This document shows, piece by piece, positions 1-9,934 of a DNA stretch of 64,000 nt (positions are counted from its first letter, which is position 1; each line of letters opens with the position of its first letter). Below the pieces are notes generated by a model, which was not told the DNA's origin, ran no database searches, and was given only the letters and a program-made list of their open reading frames with translations. The DNA is from Scilla litardierei (lineage: Eukaryota; Streptophyta; Magnoliopsida; Asparagales; Asparagaceae), in NCBI GenBank assembly GCA_030789695.1, contig CM061134.1:66873486-66937485 (forward strand), in the 5' to 3' direction. The translations under genes were made by a program, and so were the position numbers.

Positions 1-411
1 TAACCCTAAGTCAACATGGGCCCGCACTTGCTACCCAATTAGCTCGGCCAAGATGTGCAGGGGCACTCGAGACAATTTCCAGCCTACCCGAGCACAGTTT
101 CTAGCACAGATTTGCCAACTTGTAGAAATTCCCTAGGATGCATCCGACCTCCGTTTGGTGTGTTCTTGGTGGCGATGAAATAGTCGTGAAGTGTACTACC
201 TAGGAAAAATATGAGAAAAATAATATAAAATCTTGGATGATAGAAGATCTTCAAAGAGTGGAGGGATGTCCAGATTTCTTCATTTTCTACTCCGCTCGAC
301 CGAGCAGCCTTGCTCACTCGGTTGAGCGTGCCTTAGCGCTCGGTTGAGCACCTCTTGGGTGCTTTATCTTCGAGTCTAGGTAGAAGTAGGCCGCTCGGTC
401 GAGCGGGGTAG
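1..411. other. Unassigned left edge, possible LTR remnant
   Basis: No credible coding frame. The last 120 bases carry four CTCG-type palindromes (GCTCGACCGAGC near 293, CTCGGTTGAG near 317 and 340, GCTCGGTCGAGC near 393), the same style of motif found in the Athila U3 regions of this window. This may be the end of another, truncated LTR. The boundary with the next LTR is placed at TG 412. Confidence 0.4.
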
Positions 412-718
412 TGATATGCTCATATTTTACACTTTATTTCTTCATTTTTCTATGCCATATCGATTACTCATATCGCGAATTTAACGCTTAAACGATGATT
501 TCAGGATGAATTTCACTATTTCTACGTTTCGTTGGATTTTCAGAAAATATGGAGCAATCTGGAGCAATTTGGAGCTATGAGCACATACGCACGTGCCGGA
601 GCGTCAACAACGACGATATCGAAGAGCTCACGATGCTTGAAGATGAGTAGAAGTGGAAGGAAGACGAGAGAAAGAGAAAAGAAACGAGAAGAAGTAGAAA
701 ATGATGAAGAATCAGCCT

Positions 719-1030
719 ACTCGGCCGAGTGACACAGCTCACTCGATCGAGTAGGCTGATACTGCTCCAATCCAGCCAAAGAAGCACAACCTATGTACTC
801 GGTTGAGTGGAATTTCCACTTGACTGAGTGAGAAGTCCACTCGACTGAGTGGAGAGAGGAAAAACAACTGGCAGAACACTGTTTCTGGAGGATTCTACAG
901 AAGACCCCACTCGACCGAGTGAGAAGCTCACTTGACCGAGTGAGCCGACCACTAGACCGAGTGGCCCGAAGATGACAGAAGGATGATTTTTACGATTTCT
1001 ATGTAGAATTGCCACTCGATCGCGTAACAG
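719..1030. repeat. U3 palindrome array of element A
   Basis: About nine copies of a 12-14 bp palindromic motif of the form CACTCGRYYGAGTG, for example at 719-733, 797, 838, 908 and 943. All lie upstream of the TATA box at 1,130. Their spacing is irregular (20-60 bp). Confidence 0.7.
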
Positions 1031-1129
1031 TTTCACTCAACCCAGCGCACCGATAGCCAGATTTCGAATTTAGGGGTTTCCTCCTCCTAGGAGTATTTTT
1101 GTCAGCTTTTTCTGGACTTTTTGAGTTGG

Positions 1130-1137
1130 TATAAATA
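1130..1137 (+). promoter_or_regulatory. TATA box of LTR A
   Basis: TATAAATA lies about 100 bp downstream of the palindrome array, where the U3/R boundary of an Athila LTR is expected. Confidence 0.65.
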
Positions 1138-1619
1138 GCTAGTTATGAGAGCCATCAAAAGGAGAGACGATACGGCTAGAGTTCTTAGGAGAAGCTTTGT
1201 TTCATCTTGTTTTTGCTTAAGGATTGTAGTGCGAGGTACTTAATTCTCTTGTTATTTTAAGCCTTGAACATCATTGGTTTGTTTAAACTCTTGTTATTTC
1301 TAATTTTTATGATAAATTTCTGTTTAGATCTTTCTTTTGTGATGAATTCTATTGCATATTACAATTCTATTGTTTTGATTATGATGAATTGTGGTAGCCT
1401 CTTTGCTATAGGGCAAAGGGATGAACCCTATGGATTCAAAACTTGATATGTGAAATCTATTGAAAACCCATGTTGCTAAACTTGTTAAAGGGTTAGATTA
1501 TGATTAATTTACTACGGATAGCTAGGAATTTCTATTGGATCTTGAGAGCTCAAGAGAGGACCTTGATGTATGGAAAACCCTAGATATTTGATTAGATCTA
1601 TAATCGAGATTCTTTAGAG

Positions 1620-1859
1620 TTGGTGCACGAGAGCGACCAAATCTTGCATCTTTATTATATTTCCAAAATTATATTTGTTTGTACGACGGTAAAACGAATA
1701 CGAACCATTATGATCTAGATTCTAACTCATGTTGCGCTAGAGCGAACTTGAGTTGGAGTTGAATTATATTGTCGATCTTAATGCTATTTGTTTGAACTAG
1801 GCTGGCGCAAGAGCGAGCCTCTAGTTTAGATTACTAAAGACTTGCGTAGCACGAGAGCG
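1620..1859 (+). other. Leader hairpins of LTR A (variable stem, NAGA loop)
   Basis: Three copies of an 11-nt core (GCRCNAGAGCG) are each flanked by different but complementary arms: TTGGT/ACCAA at 1,620-1,640, AACTCATGTT/AACTTGAGTT at 1,724-1,754 (one mismatch), and AACTAGGCT/AGCCTCTAGTT at 1,795-1,826 (2-nt bulge). In the second and third copies the core can fold as CGC-NAGA-GCG; the first has CAC in the left arm. A fourth core at 1,849-1,859 lacks clear outer arms. Confidence 0.6.
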
Positions 1860-2179
1860 TGTGTTGGTTCACAACATAGTTGCGACAATTTCACCCTAAA
1901 CCAAGAGTAGTGATATGGAAGAATATAATTTCCCACTGATTCTTGAGATCTATAGTGGGGATTCCCTAGCCTTAGGCACTTTTATTAATTGAATTTATAA
2001 ACGATATTTTGTACGCATGCAACACCAAACATTCCTCAATCATTATTCTATCTCCGTTGAGTAATAAATATAATACAAACAATTCATCCCCGTGATTCGA
2101 TACCCGCTCACCACTTAACCTTGTGCTTGCAGTAAAACTACATTGTTTCCGGACTTACATTTCGGACCGGTCAAGTTTT

Positions 2180-2197
2180 TGGCACCGTTGGTGGGGA
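2180..2197 (+). other. Degraded primer-binding site of element A
   Basis: TGGCACCGTTGGTGGGGA differs at three positions from the site TGGCGCCGTTGCCGGGGA seen in element J, which is the usual Athila primer-binding site (commonly assigned to tRNA-Asp). It lies just after the LTR end. Confidence 0.75.
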
Positions 2198-2284
2198 GCT
2201 GACTGTATTTTATTTTTTACCTAGTTATTCTTTTTCTATTCCTCTATTGTGCTGACACTTTTTGCAGACTCTCTTTCTCTGTGC

Positions 2285-2403
2285 ATGAACACACGATCAA
2301 GGGCTACTCACAGAACAATATTATTTGATTTCGAGATCGAGAGCACCGCAAGGAAGCTAAGAGTAGAGAAGAGACATATTCTAGAGGAAGATAAAATGGC
2401 GGT
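2285..2403 (+). pseudogene. gag: Athila gag, N-terminal fragment (element A)
   Basis: The ATG at 2,285 opens a frame whose first residues (MNTRSRATHRTILFDFEIE) resemble the N-terminus of Athila Gag, the capsid/nucleocapsid precursor that packages element RNA in the cytoplasm. The frame is cut after 39 codons by element B. Beyond B and one copy of its target duplication, coding sequence resumes at 9,940 in the continuing phase, so the split is an insertion rather than decay. The start was chosen because it is the first ATG after the primer-binding site and gives the family-like N-terminus. Confidence 0.7.
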
Positions 2404-2723
2404 TGTTACGCCTATTTGCCCGAGGCCCGAAAGACACGAGCCCAGAGACCCGACCGCCGGTCAAGAGCCCATCTGTGCACTCAGGCCCACTCGATAAGGC
2501 CCTATAGGGGACGCCCCCCAAATGTCGATCCGACCCGGCCCCGGTGACACACCGGTCACTCGCCCACTCCTGCGATAACCGCCCCCTCGATCCCGCTACC
2601 ACTTAATGGCAGTTATAGGGGGGTGCTGGCATGGCGCAGGGAGCGGCGACGGGGGCGCGGATCGAGGGGGCACGATTGAGGGCGGGCGAGCGACGTGGGT
2701 CGGGGGCAATCACGGCGGAGGTC

Positions 2724-2730
2724 TATAAAG
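2724..2730 (+). promoter_or_regulatory. TATA box of LTR B
   Basis: TATAAAG about 320 bp into the LTR. It is conserved at 9,338-9,344 in the 3' copy. Confidence 0.6.
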
Positions 2731-2935
2731 GGGCTAGGAGGACGACAGGACAAAGGACCGCCTCTCAGGTATCTAGAACATAAGGTACTCCATCAACGAC
2801 CTAGTTCCCCCATTTCATCTCCTTCCTCCCCCGCTCGCGCCGTGAGACGCCGTTCCGATCTCCTCACGAGTCGAACCGTCTCCGCCGGGCCTCCTCTTTC
2901 AGATCTCTATCTGACTTAGGCATCGGAGGGGATTT

Positions 2936-3144
2936 GGCCGGAACCAAGGTCCGGCCCCCTGACGAGTGTTCTCGTCTACGCAGGAGGGCATCAGATCCAC
3001 GGGCCGAGGCTTCCCCTCCGCCCCTCGCTGACCACGCAACCAGCTGGACGATTGAGGCTTCCCCTCGTCGTCCGACCGCCGAGGCCGAGCGCAACCGACC
3101 GAGGCCGAGCGTCTCGACCCGGGCCGAGGCTACCCCTCGCCCTA
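2936..3144 (+). other. Leader hairpins of LTR B
   Basis: Contains GGCCGG/CCGGCC plus ACC/GGT arms (about 2,936-2,957), a perfect GACGAG/CTCGTC 6-bp stem with a TGTT loop (about 2,961-2,976), and three GAGGCTWCCCCTC cores inside different outer arms (GGGC/GCCC, CGA/TCG, GGGC/GCCC). All are downstream of the TATA box and upstream of the primer-binding site. Confidence 0.45.
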
Positions 3145-3322
3145 CCAACGACCGAGGACCCCGATTTAACCCAGTCGACGCGCTCTACGTCGTCTGCTGG
3201 TCCGACTCGAGCCTCAACTGCACCAACTCGACTCGCCCGAGGGACCCAAACGGGCCTCTTGACCACATTGACCGGGTTGTCCACGGTCAACGCTTTGTAG
3301 TGAGAAAACACTCTGAAACATC

Positions 3323-3340
3323 TGGCGCCGTCTGTGGGAA
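3323..3340 (+). other. Primer-binding site of element B
   Basis: TGGCGCCGTCTGTGGGAA starts two bases after the LTR end. This form is common in plant Tat-lineage elements. I do not assign the tRNA. Confidence 0.7.
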
Positions 3341-3378
3341 GCGAAAACCGTCCCACGAAGAAGCAAACCACACCAGTA

Positions 3379-5012
3379 ATGGCACGAGCCAGTAATGGAA
3401 GGAAGCGCATGCCCCCCATCCCGGAGGAGGGGAATGGCGCATCCAACGGCAACCTCGAAGACGCGCCCGTCGACGATCACCCCGCCCCCTCAACCGAAGA
3501 GACCGGCGGCTCAGGACTGGCCACACAGGGACAGCTCCACGCCCTGGCTTAGGAGACCAACGCGAGCCTCCAGACGTTGGTCGCGACGGTACATCAGCTC
3601 GTCGGCCCTGCGCCATCCAACGGAGGCACGTTGGGCGATAGCCATCGATGGGCGTGGGGTCCCCCGCTCTTGTGGTCCGCCGTGGTCGATGACCACGGGA
3701 CCCAAAAACCGAACACGGATCGTCGGTTCACGCTGTCCGGCTCCCGTCAGGCGAGATCACGCGCCTCCTCCCCTTATCGTGAAAGGAGCCGAAAAGAAAC
3801 CGAAGGGACGGAGGGCGAATCGATGACTGCATCATCTCGTCGTTCACGGTCGTCCCGCCGCAGGAGAAGCAAACGACACCACTCGAGAGACCGATCACGA
3901 CGGAGCAGGAGCTCCCGCCGGAGGAGCCGGGAGAGCCGGGTCAGCCCGACCCCCAGCGTGGCGAGGGCCGTGGAGCCAGCCCCACCGGCGCCTATGCACC
4001 CTCCACCACCGAACGAGCCAGAGGCAGGCGACTGTCGAATCCCCGGGGGCATCCATGGAGACCGGTGCCCCCTATCACAGAGAATAACCGACGCACGGGT
4101 CCCCTCTCGATTCAGGATCCCGGCACTAGGGAAGTACGACGGGATAGGGGACCCGGGAAACCACGTAATGGACTACGAGGGGGACATGTCCTTCCAAGGA
4201 GCTGACGATGACCTGCTCTGCCGAGGCTTCTATTCTACTCTCAGGGGAGCGGCGAGGACCTGGTACCGCAGCCTGCCCAGCCGCTCCATCGACAGCTTTG
4301 AGGAACTCACCCAGTTGTTCTGCAAGCAGTTCATGTCAGGGAGGCAGATCAAGCCTGATGCTGAACATCTGTTCAACATAGTGCAAGGCCCGGCCGAGCC
4401 GCTCCGGCAGTTCATGCGCCGCTTCAATGCGGAGAGGCTGAACGTGAACAGCCCTCCCGACCTGGTGGTCCAAACGGCCCTTAAGAAAGGGCTTCGCCAC
4501 AGAGGCTCAAGAAGTCCCTGCACAACGATCCCCCGAAGGACCTCCCCGGGATCATGGCAAGGGCCGAGTGCTTCATGTTGACCGAGGAGGCCTTGGCCGT
4601 GGATGCAGGAAAAGCCACTCGAGGGACCAAACGCGACGACAGCGGACGAGGCAGCCCTGAAGGATACCGGACCGAGAAGAGGCCGAGAAACAGGCAGCGC
4701 GGAGAAGGTACGAGAGACGCCACCCCAGACGCCGTCCTCGCCCAAGTGCAGAAGGAAGAACGCGCCGATCGCCCCCCACCGAGGGCGAAAAGAGGTGGGA
4801 AGAATAAGGAGAAATAATGCAAGTACCACAAGGACGACGGCCACGACACTGAAGACTGCTGGCACTTGAAGAAGGACATTGAGAAGCTGATGAGTCGGGG
4901 GCACGCCAGGAGCTTAGCCGACGAGCCGGCCCATGGGGAAGGGACCTCCATGCAGCCGGACAAGGGGAAGAAGATCAACACCATCCAAGGACCCCTCCGC
5001 ATCGTAGAATGA
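3379..5012 (+). pseudogene. gag: Tat-type gag (element B), broken
   Basis: The frame opens at ATG 3,379 and runs to TGA 5,010-5,012, but has an in-frame TAG at 3,550, a one-base shift near 4,496 and a TAA at 4,815. Visible parts: an Arg/Ser-rich stretch (about 3,810-3,960), a retrotransposon gag capsid-like region (about 4,090-4,490, with the WYRSLP and F..QF..R...K pattern), a basic linker, and after the TAA a nucleocapsid motif CKYHKDDGHDTEDC typical of Tat Gag. Gag would form the particle and bind element RNA. No pol follows: the next 240 bp lead into tandem repeats. Confidence 0.8.
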
Positions 5013-5250
5013 GCGGGCGAGCTCTCTCCCCCAGTCGTAGCCTGGTCCGAGGGGATTATCTAGGTTTACATCCCTCTGTCTAGATTTATTCCCTATTTCC
5101 TTTCCTCCAAATGTACCAGTCCGACAGGACTCTTAAGAGTACAATTGCATTCCCTTTTTGTCTTTTCTTAAATCCTCGACGGAATTGACATTTCACTAAT
5201 AGTGTAAAAGAATGAAGACCGTCGCCTCACTGGAGGAGGAAGGGGGGCAC

Positions 5251-5880
5251 TGCCCTCGCTGACCGACTCATGCGCTCGGAAGCCTGGGGGCAATTCTCCC
5301 AGCTAGCGCGGACGCCGACCGGTCCTAAGCCGAGGAGCTTTGCCCTCGTCGACCGAATCCTGCGCTCATAAGTCTGGGGGCAGTTCCCCCAGCAGGCACG
5401 GACGCCGACCGGTCCTAAGACGAGGAGCTTTGCCCTCGCCGATCGACTCCTACGCTCATAAGTCTGGGGGCAGTTCCCCCAGCAGGCACAGACGCCGACC
5501 GGTCCTAAGCCGAGGAGCTTTGCCCTCGCCGACCGACTCCTGCGCTCATAAGTCTGGGGGCAGTTCCCCCAGCAGGCACGGACGCCGACCGGTCCTAAGC
5601 CGAGGAGCTTTGCCCTCGCCGATCGACTCCTGCGCTCATAAGTCTGGGGGCAATTCCCCCAACCAGCGCGGACGCCGACCGGTCCTAAGTCGAGGGACTT
5701 TGCCCTCGCCGACCGACTCCTGCGCTCATAAGTCTGAGGGCAGTTCCCCCGGTAGGCACGGACGCCGACCGGTCCTAAGCCGAGGAGCTTTGCCCTCGCC
5801 GACCGACTCCTGTGCCCCTAAGTCTGGGGGCAATTCCCCCAGCCAACGTGAACGTCATCCAGTCCTAGGCCAAGAACAAG
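5251..5880. repeat. Tandem array, seven 90-bp units
   Basis: Units start at TGCCCTCG at 5,251, 5,341, 5,431, 5,521, 5,611, 5,701 and 5,791. The period is exactly 90 bp, with a few substitutions per unit. Each contains the palindrome GACCGGTC and the tract CTGGGGGCA. Because 90 is a multiple of three, a 244-codon frame (5,340-6,074) stays open through it; I regard that frame as incidental. Tandem arrays between the coding region and the 3' LTR are known from Tat-lineage elements. 5,013-5,250 shows nothing further. 5,881-6,247 is probably the 3' end of the antisense transcript. Confidence 0.9.
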
Positions 5881-6247
5881 GCAGCAACGCAAAATACACG
5901 AGAAGTCCGAGTAAGTCAATTTCGTTTATAACAGTTAACCAGGGTACAAAAATGTGTCTTAGTTACAGGGAATCGAGGCGAAGAAAACTCTCTACAAATA
6001 ATCCACTCGCGACGAATGAAAAAGTTCGTCACCTACAGAAGCTAGGTCGACACCGACAGAGCAAAATTTGTTGACAAAAGACCCAAAGTAGATAGCCCAA
6101 GCGAGCAGCCATGCAACCAGCAATTATTGGCCCCAGAGCCGGTAGCGAAGCCGAAGGAGATAGCGGGGCCAGGGATCCATTTCAAGTAGACTGGCCCAAA
6201 GCGAAGCGGATGCTAAAAAATTTGAGGATAAGGCCAGGAGGGACGGC

Positions 6248-8398
6248 TTAGGGAGCCCGGGCTCGGGAGGACACATCCTCGGGCACCTCCCCCTGCTCAG
6301 AGCAAGGGGGATCGACCGGCGGAGGAGCTTGCCGAACACGCTCCGCACATTCCCGGAAGGAAGACTGGACGACTTCGACGATCCGAGGGGCGATGAGGTC
6401 TTCATACGCACCGAAGGCCTCCCTGAGAACCTCCAAGATCCTCTTCTCCAGGGTCTCGACGATGCCCCTCTCCACCTCCTCTGCGAGCCGCGTCACCTGG
6501 TGCCGATCCGACAGTTCCCTCTGAAGCTCCTCCCTCTCCAGGCGGAACGACTCCGCCGCTTCCTCAGCTGACTGACGGACATCCTCCAGCTTTCCCTGGA
6601 GGTCACCCACTCGTCCCTCCAACTCGGCCACACGGAGCTTGAGACGCCGAGACTCCATCTGGGCCTCCGTCATAGCCACCTCCGCCACCTCGGCCCGCTC
6701 CTGGGCCCTCATGGAGGACTCCTCCAGCTCCCTCAAGCGGACGGCTCGACACTGCAACTCCACAGCGAGCGCTGAACCCTGGAAAGACGAGACATGGGCT
6801 AAGAAGAGGATAAAGGGAAGGAGAGGATAGCAAGATAACCGAACCTGTTGAAGGATCCAGACCAAGGAATCCGACATCTTGTCGGCATGGATCTTCTTGA
6901 GGAGGCTGCAGTCCCAGGGAGGGACGGAGACCTCGGCAACCTGCTGGGCCAAGGCTCGGTCGACAAACATCGAACTCCCAGGGACGATAAGGGAAGCCAA
7001 ATTGCTCGCCAACAAGGCCCCGATCCCCGGTGATACGGGCGAGGACGCTGCGAGGGGGGTGGTCGACAAGGCTACCGAAGGATCCCCGGTGGTCGCCGCA
7101 GGAAGCGCGGAACCCACCGGACTGGAGGGATCCGCATCCTCCTTCCTCTTCTTTCCTCCGTGGGGCTCCGAAGGCGCCGGAGGGGAGCGCTTCCGCCTTG
7201 CACCATCCCCACCCTCGGGAACCTGAGGGGGCACGCCAAGGGCAGGAGGGACTGCACCGGACCCGTCATTACCCCCTGCCTCTTGGGCTGACGGGGCGGG
7301 TCCGGCCCTTGTGACCCCCCCGGGAAGGGGATCGCCAGAAGAAGAGGTGGGAGGCGCGGCCACCACCTTACCCACGGAAGGCTCGGCTCGGCGCACTTCC
7401 TCCTCAACGGTCCGTCGAGGCGCCCTTCCAGAGGTACTACCTCGGCTCCGAGCAGCTCCACGGCGGATCAGTTCATCGACGTCACGGACGAACTCGCGGC
7501 CAGCCATCCCTGCAAGGGAAACCAAAATCAGGATGAGTCACAGGGCGATTCAAGACTGAAAAGGCGACCTACCCGGAGACCACAAGATGGCCTTCAGGAG
7601 TAGGTCGTCCAACAAGGACCAGATGGACTTCGATTCCAAGGGGAGGGTCGACAGCAGCGCGTCGGCTGCCCGGTCGACGTCTGAGAGAGCTAGCGACGGG
7701 CGAGGCTGGACAGACCCGCCCCAACTTGTCAAAATCTGGGCATCCCCCAGGAAGCCCACAAAGACGTAATCCGAACTCCAATCCCCCGACCAGCGGGGCA
7801 GCCCGATCAGGCATTCTCTCCTCGAGCGGGCCCGGAGCTGCAGCCATGACCCCGGGCCGACCGTCTGGATCTGGTAAAAATGGAAGAGAAGGGGGAGAGA
7901 CGGCTCCAGACCGCGGGTACAACAGAGCGTAGCGAAGCCCGTCAGTACCGCAATCGAGCAAGGGGTGAACTGGCAAAGCGGCACCATGAGATATTCCATG
8001 ACCTGGATAAGGAAGGGATTGAGCGGGAAACGAAGACCCAGGCGAAACATTTCGACGTAGACGCCGACTTCATTGCTCCTCGGAAGGCAAATCCGCTCGT
8101 CGACGAATGGAACTCGGACATCGTACGGGAAGCAGAGATACCTTTCCCGGATCTCCGTGACCGCCGAAGGAATGGTCCTCGACGGCGTTCGGAGGACAAC
8201 CAGGGGCACGTTAAGACGCACGGCAGCCGACGCCACGTCATCACAGGCGTAGTCTGGGAATAGCTTCCCCTTCCCCTTATCTCGGAGGGGACGACTCCCG
8301 GAGGAGGAACCTGATCCCACTAGCCGAGGCCTGCCCCGCCTGGACTCTGGAGAATCCCTCGCCCCTTGGCCAGAACCGCCTATCCTAAGAGCAGCCAT
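6248..8398 (-). CDS. Antisense spliced gene of element B (Transposase_28-like)
   Basis: Read on the minus strand from ATG 8,398. Three exons are proposed: 8,398-7,573, 7,509-6,845 and 6,778-6,248, joined by GT-AG introns of 63 and 66 nt. The first splice (CCGG|GTAGGT ... TTGCAG|GG) joins two separate frames in phase, which is good evidence that it is real. The product would be about 673 residues. Exon 1 carries a region resembling PF04195 ('putative gypsy type transposon'): an N-terminal basic part, then the pattern with LPRS.EV, GLRFPL.PF and P.SIAVLTGF. Exon 2 is Pro/Ser/Gly-rich. Exon 3 is a Glu/Arg-rich coiled coil. A minus-strand TATA box lies 142 bp upstream. Function is unknown; antisense frames at this position occur in Tat-lineage elements. 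No disabling mutation is visible. Confidence 0.75.
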
Positions 8399-9007
8399 AA
8401 TACGAGAGCGAGAAAGGAATTACCTTTTAACTAGTTTGGAGGAGACAAGGAAGCAAAGGCGACGGGAAACTCCGAGTTGTGGGAAGCCTAGAACAATGGG
8501 AAGAGCAAGAAGGAAGTGGAGATCAACGCAGCTGGGGATCTTATATACCGGACACAGGGACGATTTCGAAGCGCCTTACGAGACCGCGTGGCAGGACTCG
8601 AAGAACCGGCGGCGTTTCGAAATCGGCGCCAAGGGAAGTCCAATCGATCCGCCTCATCATGACCTACATTTATGACCACGCCTCGATTAAAGCGCCACTC
8701 GGAATCCCAGGAGGCACAGCGGTCGATCCGAGCAAGCCAAGGCCGATCGACCCCATCGAGGGCGGCTCACAAACCCCTTGGCTTCTCAACTTAAGACGAC
8801 CCCGCGAGCGGTGGGGATAAGCTTGCAGCTACAACGTGGCAGCATCAGAGGACCGAAGGTGCTTTGGAGCCCGCGCCTTAAAAGTATCGAACGGGCCAAC
8901 TCATGATGACGACTAATAAATGAGTCGGCATCGACTGGCGAGCATGTCAAGGTCGGCGGAAGTCACATCGGCCGAGCCGAACCAGCCAAAGCCGACCGAC
9001 CCGACCG
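8399..9007. other. Leader of the antisense gene and 3' region of element B
   Basis: No plus-strand gene. The part near 8,399-8,520 should be the 5' leader of the antisense transcript. The rest, up to the polypurine tract, is GC-rich and shows repeated CGATC / CCGACCGA motifs but nothing I can name. Confidence 0.5.
8540..8547 (-). promoter_or_regulatory. TATA box of the antisense gene
   Basis: Minus-strand TATATAAG, 142 bp upstream of ATG 8,398. This spacing is plausible for a TATA box, about 30 nt to the cap site, and a 110-nt leader. Confidence 0.6.
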
Positions 9008-9018
9008 ATGGGGGCAAT
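9008..9018 (+). other. Polypurine tract of element B
   Basis: ATGGGGGCAAT directly precedes the 3' LTR start TG at 9,019. Confidence 0.7.
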
Positions 9019-9934
9019 TGTTCCGCCTATTTGCCCGAGGCCCGAAAGACACGAGCCCAGAGACCCGACCGCCGGTCAAGAGCCCATCTGTGCACTCAGG
9101 CCCACTCGATAAGGCCCTATAGGGGACCCCCCCAAATGTCGATCCGACCCGGCCCCGGTGACACACCGGTCACTCGCCCACTCCTGCGATAACCGCCCCC
9201 TCGATCCCGCTACCACTTAATGGCAGTTATAGGGGGGTGCTGGCATGGCGCAGGGAGCGGTGACGGGGGGGCGGATCGAGGGGGCACGATTGAGGGCGGG
9301 CGAGCGACGTGGGTCGGGGGCAATCACGGCGGAGGTCTATAAAGGGGCTAGGAGGACGACAGGACAAAGGACCGCCTCTCAGGTATCTAGAACCTAAGGT
9401 ACTCCATCAACGACCTAGTTCCCCCATTTCATCTCCTTCCTCCCCCGCTCGCGCCGTGAGACGCCGTTCCGATCTCCTCACGAGTCGAACCGTCTCCGCC
9501 AGGCCTCCTCTTTCAGATCTCTGTCTGACTTAGGCATCGTAGGGGATTTGGCCAGAACCAAGGTCCGGCCCCCTGACGAGTGTTCTCGTCTATGCAGGAG
9601 GGCATCAGATCCACGGGCCGAGGCTTCCCCTCCGCCCCTCGCCGACCACGCAACCAGCTGGACGATTGAGGCTTCCCCTCGTCGTCCGACCGCCGAGGCC
9701 GAGCGCAACCGACCGAGGCCGAGCGTCTCGACCCGGGCCGAGGCTACCCCTCGCCCTACCAACGGCCGATGACCCCGATTCAACCCATTCGACGCGCTCT
9801 ACGTCGTCTGCTGGTCCGACTCAAGCCTCAACTGCACCAACTCGACTCGCCCGAGGGACCCAAACGGGCCTCTTGACCACGTTGACCGGGTTGTCCACGG
9901 TCAATGCTTTGTAGTGAGAAAACACTCTGAAACA
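9019..9934 (+). repeat. 3' LTR of element B
   Basis: Direct repeat of 2,404-3,320, 916 bp. It starts TGTTCCG (one change from the 5' copy) and ends GAAACA, followed by the target duplication copy GCTGT. Confidence 0.9.

Larger units (their letters stand above)
412..2173 (+). repeat. 5' LTR of Athila-type element A
   Basis: The segment starts TGATATG and ends CGGTCA, followed seven bases later by a primer-binding-site-like sequence. It has the layout of the other Athila LTRs here: a start motif with ATATTTTAC, a U3 palindrome array (about 719-1,030), a TATA box at 1,130, then a hairpin-rich transcribed leader. Length is 1,762 bp. The matching 3' LTR is not in the window, so no target-site duplication can be checked. 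Confidence 0.8.
2404..3320 (+). repeat. 5' LTR of element B
   Basis: Aligns over its full length with 9,019-9,934, with only scattered substitutions. Begins TGTTACG, ends CTGAAACA, and is followed by the primer-binding site. GC-rich, with a TATA box at 2,724. Confidence 0.9.
2404..9934 (+). mobile_element. Non-autonomous Tat-type gypsy element B with antisense gene
   Basis: This 7,531-bp element has LTRs of 917 and 916 bp, ends TGTTACG...GAAACA, and a near-perfect 5-bp target duplication (GCGGT at 2,399-2,403, GCTGT at 9,935-9,939). Order: LTR, primer-binding site, broken gag, 90-bp tandem array, antisense spliced gene, polypurine tract, LTR. No protease, reverse transcriptase, RNase H or integrase can be found, so it must have relied on a relative for mobilisation. 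Long 3' regions with tandem repeats and an antisense frame are known from Tat/Retand-type elements. It is inserted in the gag of element A. Confidence 0.85.

Noticed and set aside
1..10. TAACCCTAAG at the window start as telomere sequence
   Set aside because: Only one partial CCCTAA unit; no tandem repeat.
2864..3826. Many overlapping 70-150 codon frames in both LTRs of B
   Set aside because: High GC lowers stop frequency on all frames; none has a domain, and they lie in LTR and leader.
5340..6074. 244-codon frame as a real protein
   Set aside because: It follows from a 90-bp tandem array plus adjacent non-coding DNA; no start context or family similarity. Kept only as a question under findings.
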